From the NCBI GenBank assembly GCA_003049435.1, contig PYSQ01000064.1, forward strand, positions 34,758-98,757: DNA of 64,000 nt, written 5' to 3'. This document shows, in pieces, positions 34,477 to 43,967 of the stretch. The stretch is from Nakataea oryzae (lineage: Eukaryota > Ascomycota > Sordariomycetes > Magnaporthales > Magnaporthaceae). The stretch's first letter is position 1; each line of letters opens with the position of its first letter. A program made the position numbers and the translations under genes. Below the pieces are notes generated by a model. That model was given only the letters and a program-made list of their open reading frames with translations. It was not told the DNA's origin and made no database searches.

Positions 34477-35943
34477 CTAGACATCTGCCTCAAGTTCCGT
34501 CATTAGTACCTCCTGTACTCTGTCTAGAATCGCGCGCATATAAGACTCCTCAAAATAGGTCTCGTTATATGCCAGGTTGAACTCAAGCCGGCCTCGAAAA
34601 AGCCACACGAAAAGATAGCTCTCTCGCTGCAGGCATTCGACGCCGAGATACAAGTCCGTCACCTCGAGCTCCACACACACTGTTCTTTCTTCAATCCCGT
34701 TAGGGCTAGCCTTGTCCTGCCCGCGGTTCCGGACGGCTCGGACAATTTCGTTGGCGTCGCCGACGCTCGAAATGTCTACCTCGCTCCGCCCAGGCGCACC
34801 GCCGCCGCTTGTGGCTGCCGCCGCGGCTCGCTTGAAGGTTTGCAGAGCGATCGTTGCGTAATGTCGACGCGCGTCCAGGAACTCCGGGCTGAGGCCATCC
34901 TTATACAGGCCGTCGTAGAAGCGGGCATTGGAAAACCAAGAGGCTGCCGGCTCGACTTTGGCAAAGTAGCCACCCGTGTAAAGCGCCGCTGCAGACGCGG
35001 GGCCCCCGAGCTGCGGCGGGAGGTATGGGCGCAGGCCGAAGCGCATGGTGCTGGTGTAGTGGCCGGCGCCGTCTCCTGCCGCCGCAATGTTGACGGCCGC
35101 GAGCGACGCGTGCACGGCCGCGAGCCAGTCCACGCCGTGGCGCGAGCAGGCGCTGAGGATGGACTCGGTGCGGTCCGCCAGGATGGTGCTGCGGAGAAAT
35201 CGCGTCCCGCCCGCCTCGCCATTTGCTTGCTTGCCCACCGGCAGCCCGACCGAGCCCGGGATCAGGGACGTGGTGGACATGGCCGCGGCGGCCGCAGCAA
35301 TGGCTGCTGGGGTCGGCTCCTCTGGAAGTCCCAGAGCCTCCTCAATGCCAATGGTAAGCCGGGCAGGCTCCTGGCCAAATGCAGGCAGGGGTTGATCTTT
35401 GCTTCCCGCAGCGCCGGCAGCAGCAGAGTCTGCCAAGGCGGCAAAGTAGGCGTTGAGAAGATGCAGGGCTCCGAAGCCATCGGTGCGCCAGTGCGAGGTA
35501 TGAAGAACGACCTGTCCGGTATGAGGCAGGAAGAAAGCAGTGGTATAGGGCGAGGGCTTGAGATGGGCGATCAGGTCCCCAGCGGTGGCGTGCTCGGCTT
35601 CAGGGACCACAGAGAAGGTCTCATCGGCCCAGAGAGCCAGCGCGGCATCGTCACTAGGGACGACATACTCCAGGGTCGTGTCGTCCTCGCTGGCGACGGC
35701 TGCGATGCTCGGGTGACGGAACCGGAGGAGGATCCAGGCTCTGCGCAGAAGCGATTCGACAGTGGAGCTCGCGAGAGGCAGGGGCGTTTCGGAGAGGCCA
35801 GAGAGCGTGAAGGTCCCCACGATGGTGACGGACCAGTGTTCCCTCCCGGTTGCGGCTGCGCGGTCTCCTATCCATTTGATCAGCCGTTCGTTTTCACCGA
35901 GCGGTCGTTGCCACCGGCCAGGAGACTGCTCCGTCCAAGGCAT
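34477..35943 (-). CDS. Acyltransferase 1 (HxxxD type, Tri3/polyketide acyltransferase-like)
   Basis: Single exon, 488 residues, ATG at 35943. The catalytic motif H-W-R-T-D-G is at residues 151-156, where the family uses the histidine as general base to transfer an acyl group from acyl-CoA to an alcohol. The N-terminus (W-x-E-x-SP...) and the GREHW segment near residue 33 recur in acyltransferase 2, which lies divergently 335 bp away, so the two are paralogues. The overall pattern recalls trichothecene 15-O-acetyltransferase (Tri3) and the acyltransferases of azaphilone clusters that esterify the bicyclic core. The protein has no signal peptide or membrane span and should be cytosolic. Which hydroxyl and which acyl donor it uses is unknown. 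Confidence 0.75.
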   Translation of the reverse strand: MPWTEQSPGRWQRPLGENERLIKWIGDRAAATGREHWSVTIVGTFTLSGLSETPLPLASSTVESLLRRAWILLRFRHPSIAAVASEDDTTLEYVVPSDDAALALWADETFSVVPEAEHATAGDLIAHLKPSPYTTAFFLPHTGQVVLHTSHWRTDGFGALHLLNAYFAALADSAAAGAAGSKDQPLPAFGQEPARLTIGIEEALGLPEEPTPAAIAAAAAAMSTTSLIPGSVGLPVGKQANGEAGGTRFLRSTILADRTESILSACSRHGVDWLAAVHASLAAVNIAAAGDGAGHYTSTMRFGLRPYLPPQLGGPASAAALYTGGYFAKVEPAASWFSNARFYDGLYKDGLSPEFLDARRHYATIALQTFKRAAAAATSGGGAPGRSEVDISSVGDANEIVRAVRNRGQDKASPNGIEERTVCVELEVTDLYLGVECLQRESYLFVWLFRGRLEFNLAYNETYFEESYMRAILDRVQEVLMTELEADV

Positions 35944-36278
35944 GATGCTGTTTGGCTATTTTCCCCAGTGTTACCGACCTTTTCTCCATGATACGCAGCC
36001 CAAAAACTTGGCATTTTTAAGCCGTTCGTTCTCAAGCGTCTAGAGCCCTCCCCTAAATCCCGAGCTGTGATGGGTTGAAGACTTGCCACTGTCCCCGGAC
36101 TTTTCTGCCGGAGTTTCACTCCAATGCATCGAGCCGCGCAAGTACAGCATCTAGGTGAGAGGACATACTGCCATACATATACTTTTCTAATATACATGCC
36201 TTGGCGGACAACCGAAATCGGGAAGTGACGAAACAGGGCGCATTCGACCAAGCAACAGGCTTACCAGAACCGTACAGA
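35944..36278. other. Bidirectional promoter of acyltransferases 1 and 2
   Basis: The 335 bp between the two divergent acyltransferase genes hold one near-perfect cluster motif (36095-36117), placed so that it could serve both genes. Confidence 0.5.
36095..36117 (+). promoter_or_regulatory. Cluster motif, CGG-N10-CGG
   Basis: Half-sites CCGGACTTTT (36095) and CCGGAGTTTC (36108) with CGG triplets 13 bp apart, in the middle of the divergent promoter of acyltransferases 1 and 2. Confidence 0.55.
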
Positions 36279-37880
36279 ATGACTGTGCAAAGCGAAGAAC
36301 AGCGACCGCCGCTGGGCACGATGGCCGGTTGGGTAGAGACCTCGCCAAACGTCTTCACCAAAAGCCTAGGCGGCATAGAAAAGGTGTACAGGAAGATCTC
36401 GCAGACCTTCGTATCGCACGGCCGCGAGCACTGGGGTCTTTACTGTACCTGTCGCCTCTCTCTTGACACTTCTTCCCTACCACGAGGCGAGAGCAACCCG
36501 GCCGTATCGTCGGCTCTCCGGAGGGCGTGGCAGACAATTCGTCAAGATCTCCCCGGCCTTGCCTCAATCCCGATCGGACTGACCGAGAAGCAATACACCA
36601 CCGCTGCCGGCGATGCGGCCGAGCTCGAGCGATGGGCCGACAATACCTTATTTATAGTGGAAGAGGACCTGGGTGTAGTCAGCTGCCCAGACGACCTACT
36701 CGCATCATATCCGCCCAGCGACCTGCCGAGCTTGCATTTCTTCCCCGCGACCTGCCAGCTCACGCTCCTTACATCCCACTGGCGCATGGACGGTCTGGGC
36801 GCCTGCATGGTGATGGACGCGCTACTGGCTCGCCTTGCGGACTGCATCAAAGCCCCCACGCGTCCCGGCCTCCTTGCGAGTGCGCCGGACTCGGAAACCG
36901 ACAGCAAAGCCCTGCGCAGCGCGCCCGCAGACGACCTTTCTTGCATGCCGCCCAGCCTGGAGGATGCGTGCGGCGCGGCGCAGACAGGGCCGGGCCTCGA
37001 CCCGGCCCTCGACGCCCTCGCGCACGGGTACATAGCAGACCACCACCGCAACGCCGTCCACGCGGGCGGCATGACCTACCTCGGCGACGCGTCCCAGCCG
37101 CCCGGCCGGCCCGCGCGGGCGACCATCGTGCTGGGCAAGGCCAGCACCGCGAGCCTCGTGGCCACGTGCAAGGCGCTGCGGGTGAGCGTCACTGCGGCGG
37201 TGCACGCGGCGCTGGCCGAGGTCGTGTTCAACAGGGGCGTGGACCGGGGCGCGGAGCGGTACTCGGCCGTCGTCTCAGCCAACATGCGGCCGCGCCTGCC
37301 GCCGCCTCTGAACGGGCCCGAGGGCGCGGTGGCGACCTACGTCGTGGGCACCACGCCCGTCGTCGCGCGCGAGGATCCCTTCCACGTCCGGGCCACCAAG
37401 CTCACGGCCTTTTACCGGGGCTGGTGGACGCCCCAGTTCAGCAGGGCGCTCCGCCGGTCGACCGAGCTGCACGCCGAGGCTCTGTTTGGTACTGCGAACG
37501 GTCCGCCACGGCCGCCGGCGACCCCACCCAAGCCTCCGAGTAACGTGTTGCTGAGCAGCCTGGGTATTGTCGAGAGGCATATGAAGGGTCGCTATTCCGC
37601 GGCACCCCAGGGGGAGTGCGACGCGGCTCAGAGTAAGACTGTTTCTTGTGGCGGTGATCCCGCACCTATTATCCGAGTGACCGACTTCCAGTTTGGCGTG
37701 AGTATGATGACACGGCAGATGATCTTGTATGTCTGGACCTTTGACTGCAGACTCAACCTGTCCGTCAACTATAACGATGCGTACCACAGCAAGCAGTCGT
37801 CCACCAAGTTTCTCGGACTTGTTGCAGAGTTCCTTGGCAAGGGCTTGTCGGTGGCTCTGGATGTTGAGAGACGACATTAA
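36279..37880 (+). CDS. Acyltransferase 2 (HxxxD type, paralogue of acyltransferase 1)
   Basis: Single exon, 533 residues from the first ATG (36279); ATG 36321 (MAGWVETSP) aligns best with the start of acyltransferase 1 and may be the true start. The motif H-W-R-M-D-G (about residues 167-172) gives the catalytic histidine and structural aspartate, and GREHW is shared with its neighbour. The C-terminal half keeps the pattern ...MRPRLPPPLNGPEGA... found in acyltransferase 1 as LRPYLPPQLGGPASA, so the fold is common though the sequences have diverged widely. The expected role is O-acylation of a pathway alcohol. The family also contains condensation-like proteins with other acceptors. Confidence 0.75.
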   Translation: MTVQSEEQRPPLGTMAGWVETSPNVFTKSLGGIEKVYRKISQTFVSHGREHWGLYCTCRLSLDTSSLPRGESNPAVSSALRRAWQTIRQDLPGLASIPIGLTEKQYTTAAGDAAELERWADNTLFIVEEDLGVVSCPDDLLASYPPSDLPSLHFFPATCQLTLLTSHWRMDGLGACMVMDALLARLADCIKAPTRPGLLASAPDSETDSKALRSAPADDLSCMPPSLEDACGAAQTGPGLDPALDALAHGYIADHHRNAVHAGGMTYLGDASQPPGRPARATIVLGKASTASLVATCKALRVSVTAAVHAALAEVVFNRGVDRGAERYSAVVSANMRPRLPPPLNGPEGAVATYVVGTTPVVAREDPFHVRATKLTAFYRGWWTPQFSRALRRSTELHAEALFGTANGPPRPPATPPKPPSNVLLSSLGIVERHMKGRYSAAPQGECDAAQSKTVSCGGDPAPIIRVTDFQFGVSMMTRQMILYVWTFDCRLNLSVNYNDAYHSKQSSTKFLGLVAEFLGKGLSVALDVERRH

Positions 37881-38022
37881 TTAGGGACACGACGGGATTA
37901 ATGGGCAATTTTTTTAACAGCCAATGCGTTCTAGATTTGGAAATGAACTGTGGTAATATTGACATATTCGCGAGGTGCAAGAATAGGATGACTGCAGGCT
38001 ATCCATTAGTGATCCGCGTAGT

Positions 38023-39545
38023 TTAGACAGCCGCGATGATGACGGGAATGATGGCCGGTTCATGCTCCTGCTCAGCGCGGCTCTCAGCCACCACCCCCTT
38101 GAAGCCGTCCCGGATTTGCTTGAGCATGCCCTCAATGTCAAAATACCATAGCTTGTGCGAGCGCTTTGTGATTTCGGCCAGGCACTTGTCCCAGTCCCGC
38201 CCCGTTTCAGGGTGATTCCACTCGTAAATGTCGCACACATCGCGGCTGCTCTTGACCAGCCACTGGCCCCTAGGCCGCCGCACCTCGTCATAGACGCGCA
38301 ATGCACCCTCCAGAAGGCGCCCTAGCTCTGTGGCGGTGGCGGGGCTTCCAAGCCCGTCGTTGTCGCGGACCATCTCGAGAAGCTGGGCCAGCGCCAGCGC
38401 ATCCTCGACGCCGATGCCCGCCCCGGCGCCGTGGTGCGGGCTGGTCGAGTGTGCGGCATCGCCGGCCAGGCAGACGCGGCCGGCCGCAAACGTCTCGAGC
38501 GGGTGGTCGTGGTTGTCAAAGATGGCCCACTTGTCCAGCTGCTCCGGCAGCAGGGCGACGAGGTTCGCCACGGTGGGGCCCCAGCCGCGGAACGCGCGCT
38601 CGACCTCGGCCCTGGTGGCGGCCGCCGTCATGTTGCCCGCCGCGCTGCGGTCGTCGAGCGGCCAGTCGGTGGGCTCGTGGACGAAGGCGACCACGTTGAG
38701 CACGGAGCCGCCCGCTACGGGGAAGTGGAGGATGTGGGCTCCGGGCCCCGTGTGCATGTGCTGGTTGTACGCCTTGAAGCGGCCCAGCACGGGCACGACG
38801 CTGGCCATGGGGATCAGGGCACGGTAGGCGACCTTGTGGGTAAACTGGGGGTACGACGCGGGGTTTTCGGGGCCGGCGATGAGCTGGCGGACCTTGGACT
38901 TGATCCCGTCGCAGCCGATAACTGTCGTCGGCAAACATCATTACCGGTATACTGTCAGCACCTCGAATCGAGAAACCCAGGAAAATGCAGGAGGGTTGGG
39001 GATGCAGCTAACTCACCAAGGTCAGCTGTCGCTGTGCTGCCATCCTGAAACTCGAGCACCAGTTTTTCGCCAGGCCGGCCCTCCTTGTAGCCGACAAGCC
39101 TTTTCCCAAACTGGACCACCTCGGCCGGAATGCTCTTGACAAGCTCCTCGAGCAGGTGCGCGCGGTGGCAGCCCTGGAAGCCCTTGTAGCCCGTGTCGAG
39201 CAGGAAGAGCAGCGGGTCCTCGTCCTGCTCCTCGGCGGGCCTGTCCCAGTCCCAGGTAAAGCCGTCGTGCCACCGCACGTGGTCGTTGGGCTTCGAGGCG
39301 TCTTCGCCGTTGGGGGTGGCCACGGCGTTCACCGCGTCCACGATGGCCGGGTCCAGCAGGGACATGCACTTGAGCGCGTTGGCCGTGAAGGCCACACCGG
39401 CACCGACCTCGCGGAAGGACCGGGACTGCTCGTAGATGGTGACGGGAATCTGGCGCCTCAGCAGACCCATTGCCACCATGACGCCAACGATGCCGCCGCC
39501 CACAATGGCCACTTCGAACCCGGTTTGCTTGGGAGCTGAGACCAT
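38023..39545 (-). CDS. FAD-dependent monooxygenase (salicylate-hydroxylase-like; TropB/AzaH/SorbC type)
   Basis: Two exons, 39545-39017 and 38921-38023, give 475 residues; the intron 39016-38922 (GTGAGT...GACAG) restores the GCDG motif. The flavoprotein hydroxylase motifs are all present: GGGIVG at residues 16-21 (dinucleotide binding), GCDGIKSKVR near 179, and GDAAHSTSPHHGAGAG near 330. Group A monooxygenases next to NR-PKS genes with a reductive domain commonly hydroxylate and dearomatise the aromatic aldehyde released by the PKS. That is the step that opens the way to azaphilones, tropolones or sorbicillinoids. The gene lies head to tail with the FSH1-type hydrolase. A CGG-N10-CGG element stands about 215 bp upstream. 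No membrane anchor is seen; the substrate is inferred from context. Confidence 0.88.
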
Positions 39546-39714
39546 GATGAATTATTGTTGATTTTTGTTCCGGGACGTCCCCTTGGTTTGCGATGATGTG
39601 CCTTTCGAGGATTCAAGCATTTGAGGCATGAGAGGACAAGCAGAGAATGATGAGACACCTGATAAGCAAAACGAGTCTTTGCCTAGGCTCATCTAGAGGT
39701 ATCTACGTAAAACT

Positions 39715-39741
39715 GTAGGTAGGTAGGTAGGTAGGTAGGTA
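39715..39741. repeat. (GTAG)n tetranucleotide microsatellite
   Basis: Between 39715 and 39741 the GTAG unit is repeated about six and a half times without interruption, in the promoter of the FAD monooxygenase, 16 bp from the cluster motif. Confidence 0.85.
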
Positions 39742-39757
39742 CATACGTATCAAAAAT

Positions 39758-39775
39758 CCGGAGTTTCTTACCGGG
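39758..39775 (+). promoter_or_regulatory. Cluster motif, CGG-N10-CGG
   Basis: CCGGAGTTTCTTACCGGG: CGG triplets at 39759 and 39772, 13 bp apart. The site is about 215 bp upstream of the FAD monooxygenase start. Confidence 0.55.
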
Positions 39776-39806
39776 TTCCAATAGCAGCTCAGGGATGCAT
39801 GTCAGA

Positions 39807-40646
39807 TTAACACAATATTTCGCCGGTGCTCCAGGGTATGGACAACGTGTGCCACGTCCCGATCTCTCGGGTCCCACCAGTCTTTCCCGCCAGCCTCTCC
39901 ATATAGTCTGTAATCTGCGAAACTTGTTCGGCTCGGATAGGCACCCTGTGATCCCCATCCCACTGCAAGATTGTCGAGCTGCCAGCCGCGCACCAGTCGT
40001 TTCTCATGCGTCGGTGCATCGCCAGGCCCGGGTCTCTCACACCTTGCACGTGGAGTGTGGGCAGAGAGAGTTTCTGGTCACTGGACAGGGTGGATGCTCG
40101 CAGATGGCGTGACTGCGCATGCTTCCCCATCGGGGACTCTTGTTCAAGGCCCTCTTCGACCAGCAGAGGGCCCCTACCCGCCAGAAGGATGCCGAACCGG
40201 AACTGGAACCGCGGCACGCGTCCCGCCTTGGCCTGTCGCTGCTGCCGCAGCAGGAGGCTGGCTGCAATCTTGGCGCCCTGGCTGAAGCCCAACACGCCAA
40301 CCCACGGCCCGCAATGGCCCAAGTCGTCATCGGCCTTGACGGCCGCCTCGATGGCCTCGTCGATGAGCGCGAGTGCCAGGTCTCCGCTCTGACCCTCGGG
40401 CACGCCGGCGATAAACGAAGGTGGCAGCCAGGCACGAAAGGGGCCCCACGACCCGTATACCATGGTCACATCGGGACCGGGAACCGAGGGCAAGGGCCCG
40501 TCGGCGAAAACGAGCCTGAGAGAGCCGGCGAGTTGGGAGGCGATCACTCGGCACTGCGCCCGGAAGATGCGCGCGTTGGTACCGCCGCCGTGGAGGCATA
40601 GTACCCGTGGTAGGCTCCGGGGCTGGGCGAGTGCTGCGGACGGCAT
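39807..40646 (-). CDS. FSH1-type serine hydrolase (CitA/AzaC-like)
   Basis: Single exon, 279 residues from ATG 40646; the frame continues upstream without another ATG. It has an alpha/beta-hydrolase fold: LCLHGGGTN near residue 17 (oxyanion region), nucleophile motif GFSQG with Ser122, and Asp205 and His233 (in GDHRVP) completing a likely catalytic triad. Small hydrolases of this FSH1 family accompany NR-PKSs with reductive release in citrinin (CitA/CtnB) and azaphilone clusters, where they help free the correct polyketide from the synthase. The cytosolic location is inferred from the lack of a signal peptide. A weak cluster-type half-site pair (CCGGAGTAACGATGCCGATT, from 40667) lies about 20 bp before the ATG. 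Confidence 0.82.
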   Translation of the reverse strand: MPSAALAQPRSLPRVLCLHGGGTNARIFRAQCRVIASQLAGSLRLVFADGPLPSVPGPDVTMVYGSWGPFRAWLPPSFIAGVPEGQSGDLALALIDEAIEAAVKADDDLGHCGPWVGVLGFSQGAKIAASLLLRQQRQAKAGRVPRFQFRFGILLAGRGPLLVEEGLEQESPMGKHAQSRHLRASTLSSDQKLSLPTLHVQGVRDPGLAMHRRMRNDWCAAGSSTILQWDGDHRVPIRAEQVSQITDYMERLAGKTGGTREIGTWHTLSIPWSTGEILC

Positions 40647-41686
40647 TTTGCAACTTTTTCTCCCCTCCGGAGTAACGATGCCGATTTTGAGGAGAGCAAC
40701 TGACAAAAGGTTATGTCAAGTCAATAATATTGACTGTTAGGGTGTTGCAGCGTTACAGCAAAAAGCAAAGGTCTGAACCGGAAGGTGTAGTTGATGTCTC
40801 GGGTGGTTTTGGGACACAGGAGATAGCTTCTTCCTGCGCTCACAATCACAACTATCATCCAAAGCGACAGCCCCTTAATATGGCCTCCAAAAGCTGGAGC
40901 CTGAGTGCTGCCTACAGCCCACCGACCTTTGGTGCCCAGGCCCCAGACCACCGCTAACAGTGGTGTGCTTAATCCTTCGAGTCTTCATTCGTTGCACGGC
41001 TTATCGGTCACTGTCATGTTGGCTCGCTGCCGACATGCTTGAATCCCTGTAATCTCACCATCGTGGCGTTTAGAAAGTTCCAGATCACTTAGAATAGCCC
41101 ACACGCTGAGGCTGAGCCTCGGCCATTCCGACCGAGCAGGTAGCAAACGCTACCGTCACATAGACCAGAAACGTTGATGACAGGAAGTCTTGAGCCGAGC
41201 TGACAGTCTTATCTCGCTTGTGGAGCATACGCCTGGCGGCCGGGAGTCACCTGGCCCAAAGACACACACCCGCCGGAATAACACAGGGGGAAAGGCGAAA
41301 AGTCCGAATAGAAACTCCATCCAGCATTAAGGGTGTGCTGTTTGGGCTCCGTTCGACTGGGTGTTCAGTTTCATGCAGCTGGGCCAGACTGGTCCCAGGT
41401 TTCAACACCGGCAGCAGCTTCTGGATTTTTAGCCCTGGAAAGATTTAGTTACCCCTTAAACACATATGGAGTGAGCCTAAGATGGAGCTTGGCTTGGCCG
41501 CCAACTAGATGTCTTGGTGGCCAGGCTCGTAGACTTGAAATCCCAAACTGAGCAGGGGAGACCAGAACTGCGGTTTTTATAAGGAAGTTCGCAGCGCTGC
41601 GTAGGGGAGTGGATAGCAATGATTGATACATTTATTGCCTTCTTCTGACAGTTCCATTACCATTGCCTACTTTTGACAACATCATC
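40647..41686. other. Divergent promoter region, hydrolase and acyltransferase 3
   Basis: A 1 kb intergenic region with a reverse-oriented cluster motif (41297-41319) and a TATA-like TTTTATAAGG at 41575-41584, about 105 bp before acyltransferase 3. No gene was recognised. Confidence 0.4.
41297..41319 (-). promoter_or_regulatory. Cluster motif, imperfect (TGG-N10-CGG, reverse)
   Basis: On the minus strand TGGAGTTTC is followed 13 bp on by CGGACTTTT. One CGG has become TGG, but the flanks AGTTTC and ACTTTT and the spacing match the other copies closely. It lies about 370 bp upstream of acyltransferase 3. Confidence 0.45.
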
Positions 41687-43102
41687 ATGTCAACTCCCGA
41701 AGACTACAATGACCTCGATCGCTACCAAGATGAGCTGGGCCAGCTGCCCCAACTACAGTCATACTCGCAGGCCCTGTACTTTTTCAAGCACAAAGAGGGG
41801 GTGTCTCGCGATGATATAGTCGCCAGCCTCTCGCGGGCTGTGGAACAGGTCAGAGCAAAGGTGCCTTGGATGGGGGCCCGCGTCGTGTGTGTCGGCGCAA
41901 GCCCTGGTCGCTCGGGTCGCTACCGCGTGGTGCCCGTTGCGCCGCCCGAACCGCCCATTGACGTGGCCGACTTGTCTTCGGTGTTTCCCCCGTACGAAGA
42001 GGTGGTCCGGCGCAAGGCCCCGCTGTCGGTGCTGGTCGCCAACGCCGGGCTCCTCTCCCCCGTTCCTGGTTACCCGCGCCGCTTTGAGTTGGACCGAGAC
42101 GACGACCCGGCCCACTGCATCCGCCTGCAAGTCAGCTTCATCGACGGCGGCGTTCTCCTCTCCTTCTCCATCATGCACACCACGGCCGACGCCGGCGGCT
42201 ATTTTGGCCTGATCAATATGGTCGCCACGGGCATGCGCGGCGAGGCCCTCTCGCCTTCCCTGCTGGCCGTGGTCAACCGAGACCGCCGCGGCGCCGTGCC
42301 CCTCCTCGGGGTCGCCGACGACGACCCGCCGCCCATGGACCACAGCCAGCACCTCCGCCGGCCCGTGACGCCGTGGGACCCGCTCGTGCCCAGCCAGGCC
42401 GCGCGCAACCACATCTTCCGCTTCTCGCCCGCCGCCATGGCCGCCATCAAGGAGCTGGCGGGCAAGCCCGGGGCGGACGGCTGGGACCCCGAGGTCGCCT
42501 TCGTCAGCACCGACGACGCCCTCTGCGCCTTTTGCTGGCAGCGCCTCGCGGCCGCGCGGCTGCGGCGGCCCGAGGGCGGGTCGCGGCCCCCCGCTGGCGC
42601 GCGCTCGCGCTTCACCCGCCAGATGGACGGCCGCAAGCTCGTGGGCCTGCCGCCCGACTACCCGGCCGTCGTGAGCCACACAGTCGGCGCGACGCTGACG
42701 CTGGCCGAGGCCGCCGGCGGCCTCGGCCTCCCCGCCGTCGCCTGCGCGCTGCGCCGGGCCCTCAACGCGGCCAACACGGCGCGGCACCTGCGCAGCATGG
42801 CCACCTTCATCGACGCCACCGCCGACCGCAGCGCCATCACGTACGCGGGCGACTTTGACCCGGACCGAGACGTGGGCTCCTCATCCATGCGCAGCTTCCC
42901 CTCGGCCTTTCCAGACTTTGGCCCGCTGCTGGGCACGCCCGACTTCATGCGCCGCCCCCCGAGCGTGGCCTTCCCCGGGACCGTCGTCTTCTTCCCTAGC
43001 ACTGAAGGGAACTGCGATGCCAACGCCTGCCTCACCGACGCCGACTTTGCCACTCTGATGGCCGATCCCGAGTGGACCAAGTATGTGGAACATATCGGTT
43101 GA
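41687..43102 (+). CDS. Acyltransferase 3 (Tri101/BAHD-like transferase family)
   Basis: Single exon, 471 residues from the first ATG (41687). The catalytic motif HTTAD is at residues 164-168. The segment VSTDDALCAFCWQR is the conserved T-x-D-A-L-x-A-F-x-W pattern of the fungal transferase family that includes trichothecene 3-O-acetyltransferase (Tri101) and azaphilone acyltransferases such as CazE or MrPigD. The DFGWG-like motif near the C-terminus is degenerate (DFGPLLGTPDF). This protein belongs to a different branch from acyltransferases 1 and 2, so the cluster carries three acyltransferases of two types. It may attach a polyketide or fatty acyl chain, or an acetyl group; the sequence does not say which. 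Confidence 0.8.
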   Translation: MSTPEDYNDLDRYQDELGQLPQLQSYSQALYFFKHKEGVSRDDIVASLSRAVEQVRAKVPWMGARVVCVGASPGRSGRYRVVPVAPPEPPIDVADLSSVFPPYEEVVRRKAPLSVLVANAGLLSPVPGYPRRFELDRDDDPAHCIRLQVSFIDGGVLLSFSIMHTTADAGGYFGLINMVATGMRGEALSPSLLAVVNRDRRGAVPLLGVADDDPPPMDHSQHLRRPVTPWDPLVPSQAARNHIFRFSPAAMAAIKELAGKPGADGWDPEVAFVSTDDALCAFCWQRLAAARLRRPEGGSRPPAGARSRFTRQMDGRKLVGLPPDYPAVVSHTVGATLTLAEAAGGLGLPAVACALRRALNAANTARHLRSMATFIDATADRSAITYAGDFDPDRDVGSSSMRSFPSAFPDFGPLLGTPDFMRRPPSVAFPGTVVFFPSTEGNCDANACLTDADFATLMADPEWTKYVEHIG

Positions 43103-43967
43103 TACTACAGGCATGCGTGGTGCATATGCGATGCAATGTTTGTGTAGTTCCCCGTTTTTTTTTTCTCATTTATGTGGCCATTCAGAATCTCTGCCGCCCC
43201 CGAATTTGTGGTGTTGATTGTTTTCATACTCCAACTATTGTGACATGTTGCAGCGTCATCGTGGTGTGACTATTTCTTTGCCAAGTCTTTGTCCTCGCCA
43301 CGGCGATTCGTCCGCGTGGTATCTTGCCAAACAAGCCCCAAGCAGAAAACTCGGCAGCAAAATGGAAAGTTGGTGGTCTTTTCTAAGTCAAGCGAAAGCA
43401 CAATCAACACGCTGAAGCACCCACAGGCCGTCCTAGCTAGGCGCGATGCTTCTTCTCTTTTAATTATCGACCATTTTCGTTCAAGTGTTTTTGAGATTAA
43501 GCCAACAACCTGGATCCGAAGTTATTCACAAAAGAGAAGATTCTTTACTATCTGCTCTCAAACTACCTGAGGAGCCGAGGGCACACCGCTCTTACTTTTG
43601 TACCTGGGAATCCTTCCTAGTTTCATATCCAGAGAGGTAGTAAGTTTCTCAGTGGCAACGTTATTCGGAGCTCGTGTACGGAACCTCCACCCAGATGTCA
43701 TGAAATGCGTGTCTTTGTCAAAACCGCAAACCTCTCGAGGTTCAGTCTCAGGGTAGGACCATGCACGTGGACTTCTTTGCGACAAGACTCATATTATCAA
43801 ACCTGATCCGTAAGTTTTGCCATGGTTTTCCATCGATTTATTACGCCTCTTTGCCGTCCCTTTTGCCCATGCAACCCGATAGATCCTGCCCTTTCCGGGT
43901 GACCTTTCCCCGCGAGGGCCTGTACTTGACACAAATTCAGACCTAAAAAAAGACGAATGCCGATCAC
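43103..43967. other. Convergent 3' region, acyltransferase 3 and DHA2 transporter
   Basis: About 865 bp of AT-richer sequence between two stop codons. No gene, motif copy or repeat was recognised. Confidence 0.4.

Noticed and set aside
41759..42787. 342-codon minus-strand open frame
   Set aside because: Shadow of acyltransferase 3, which has catalytic and family motifs.
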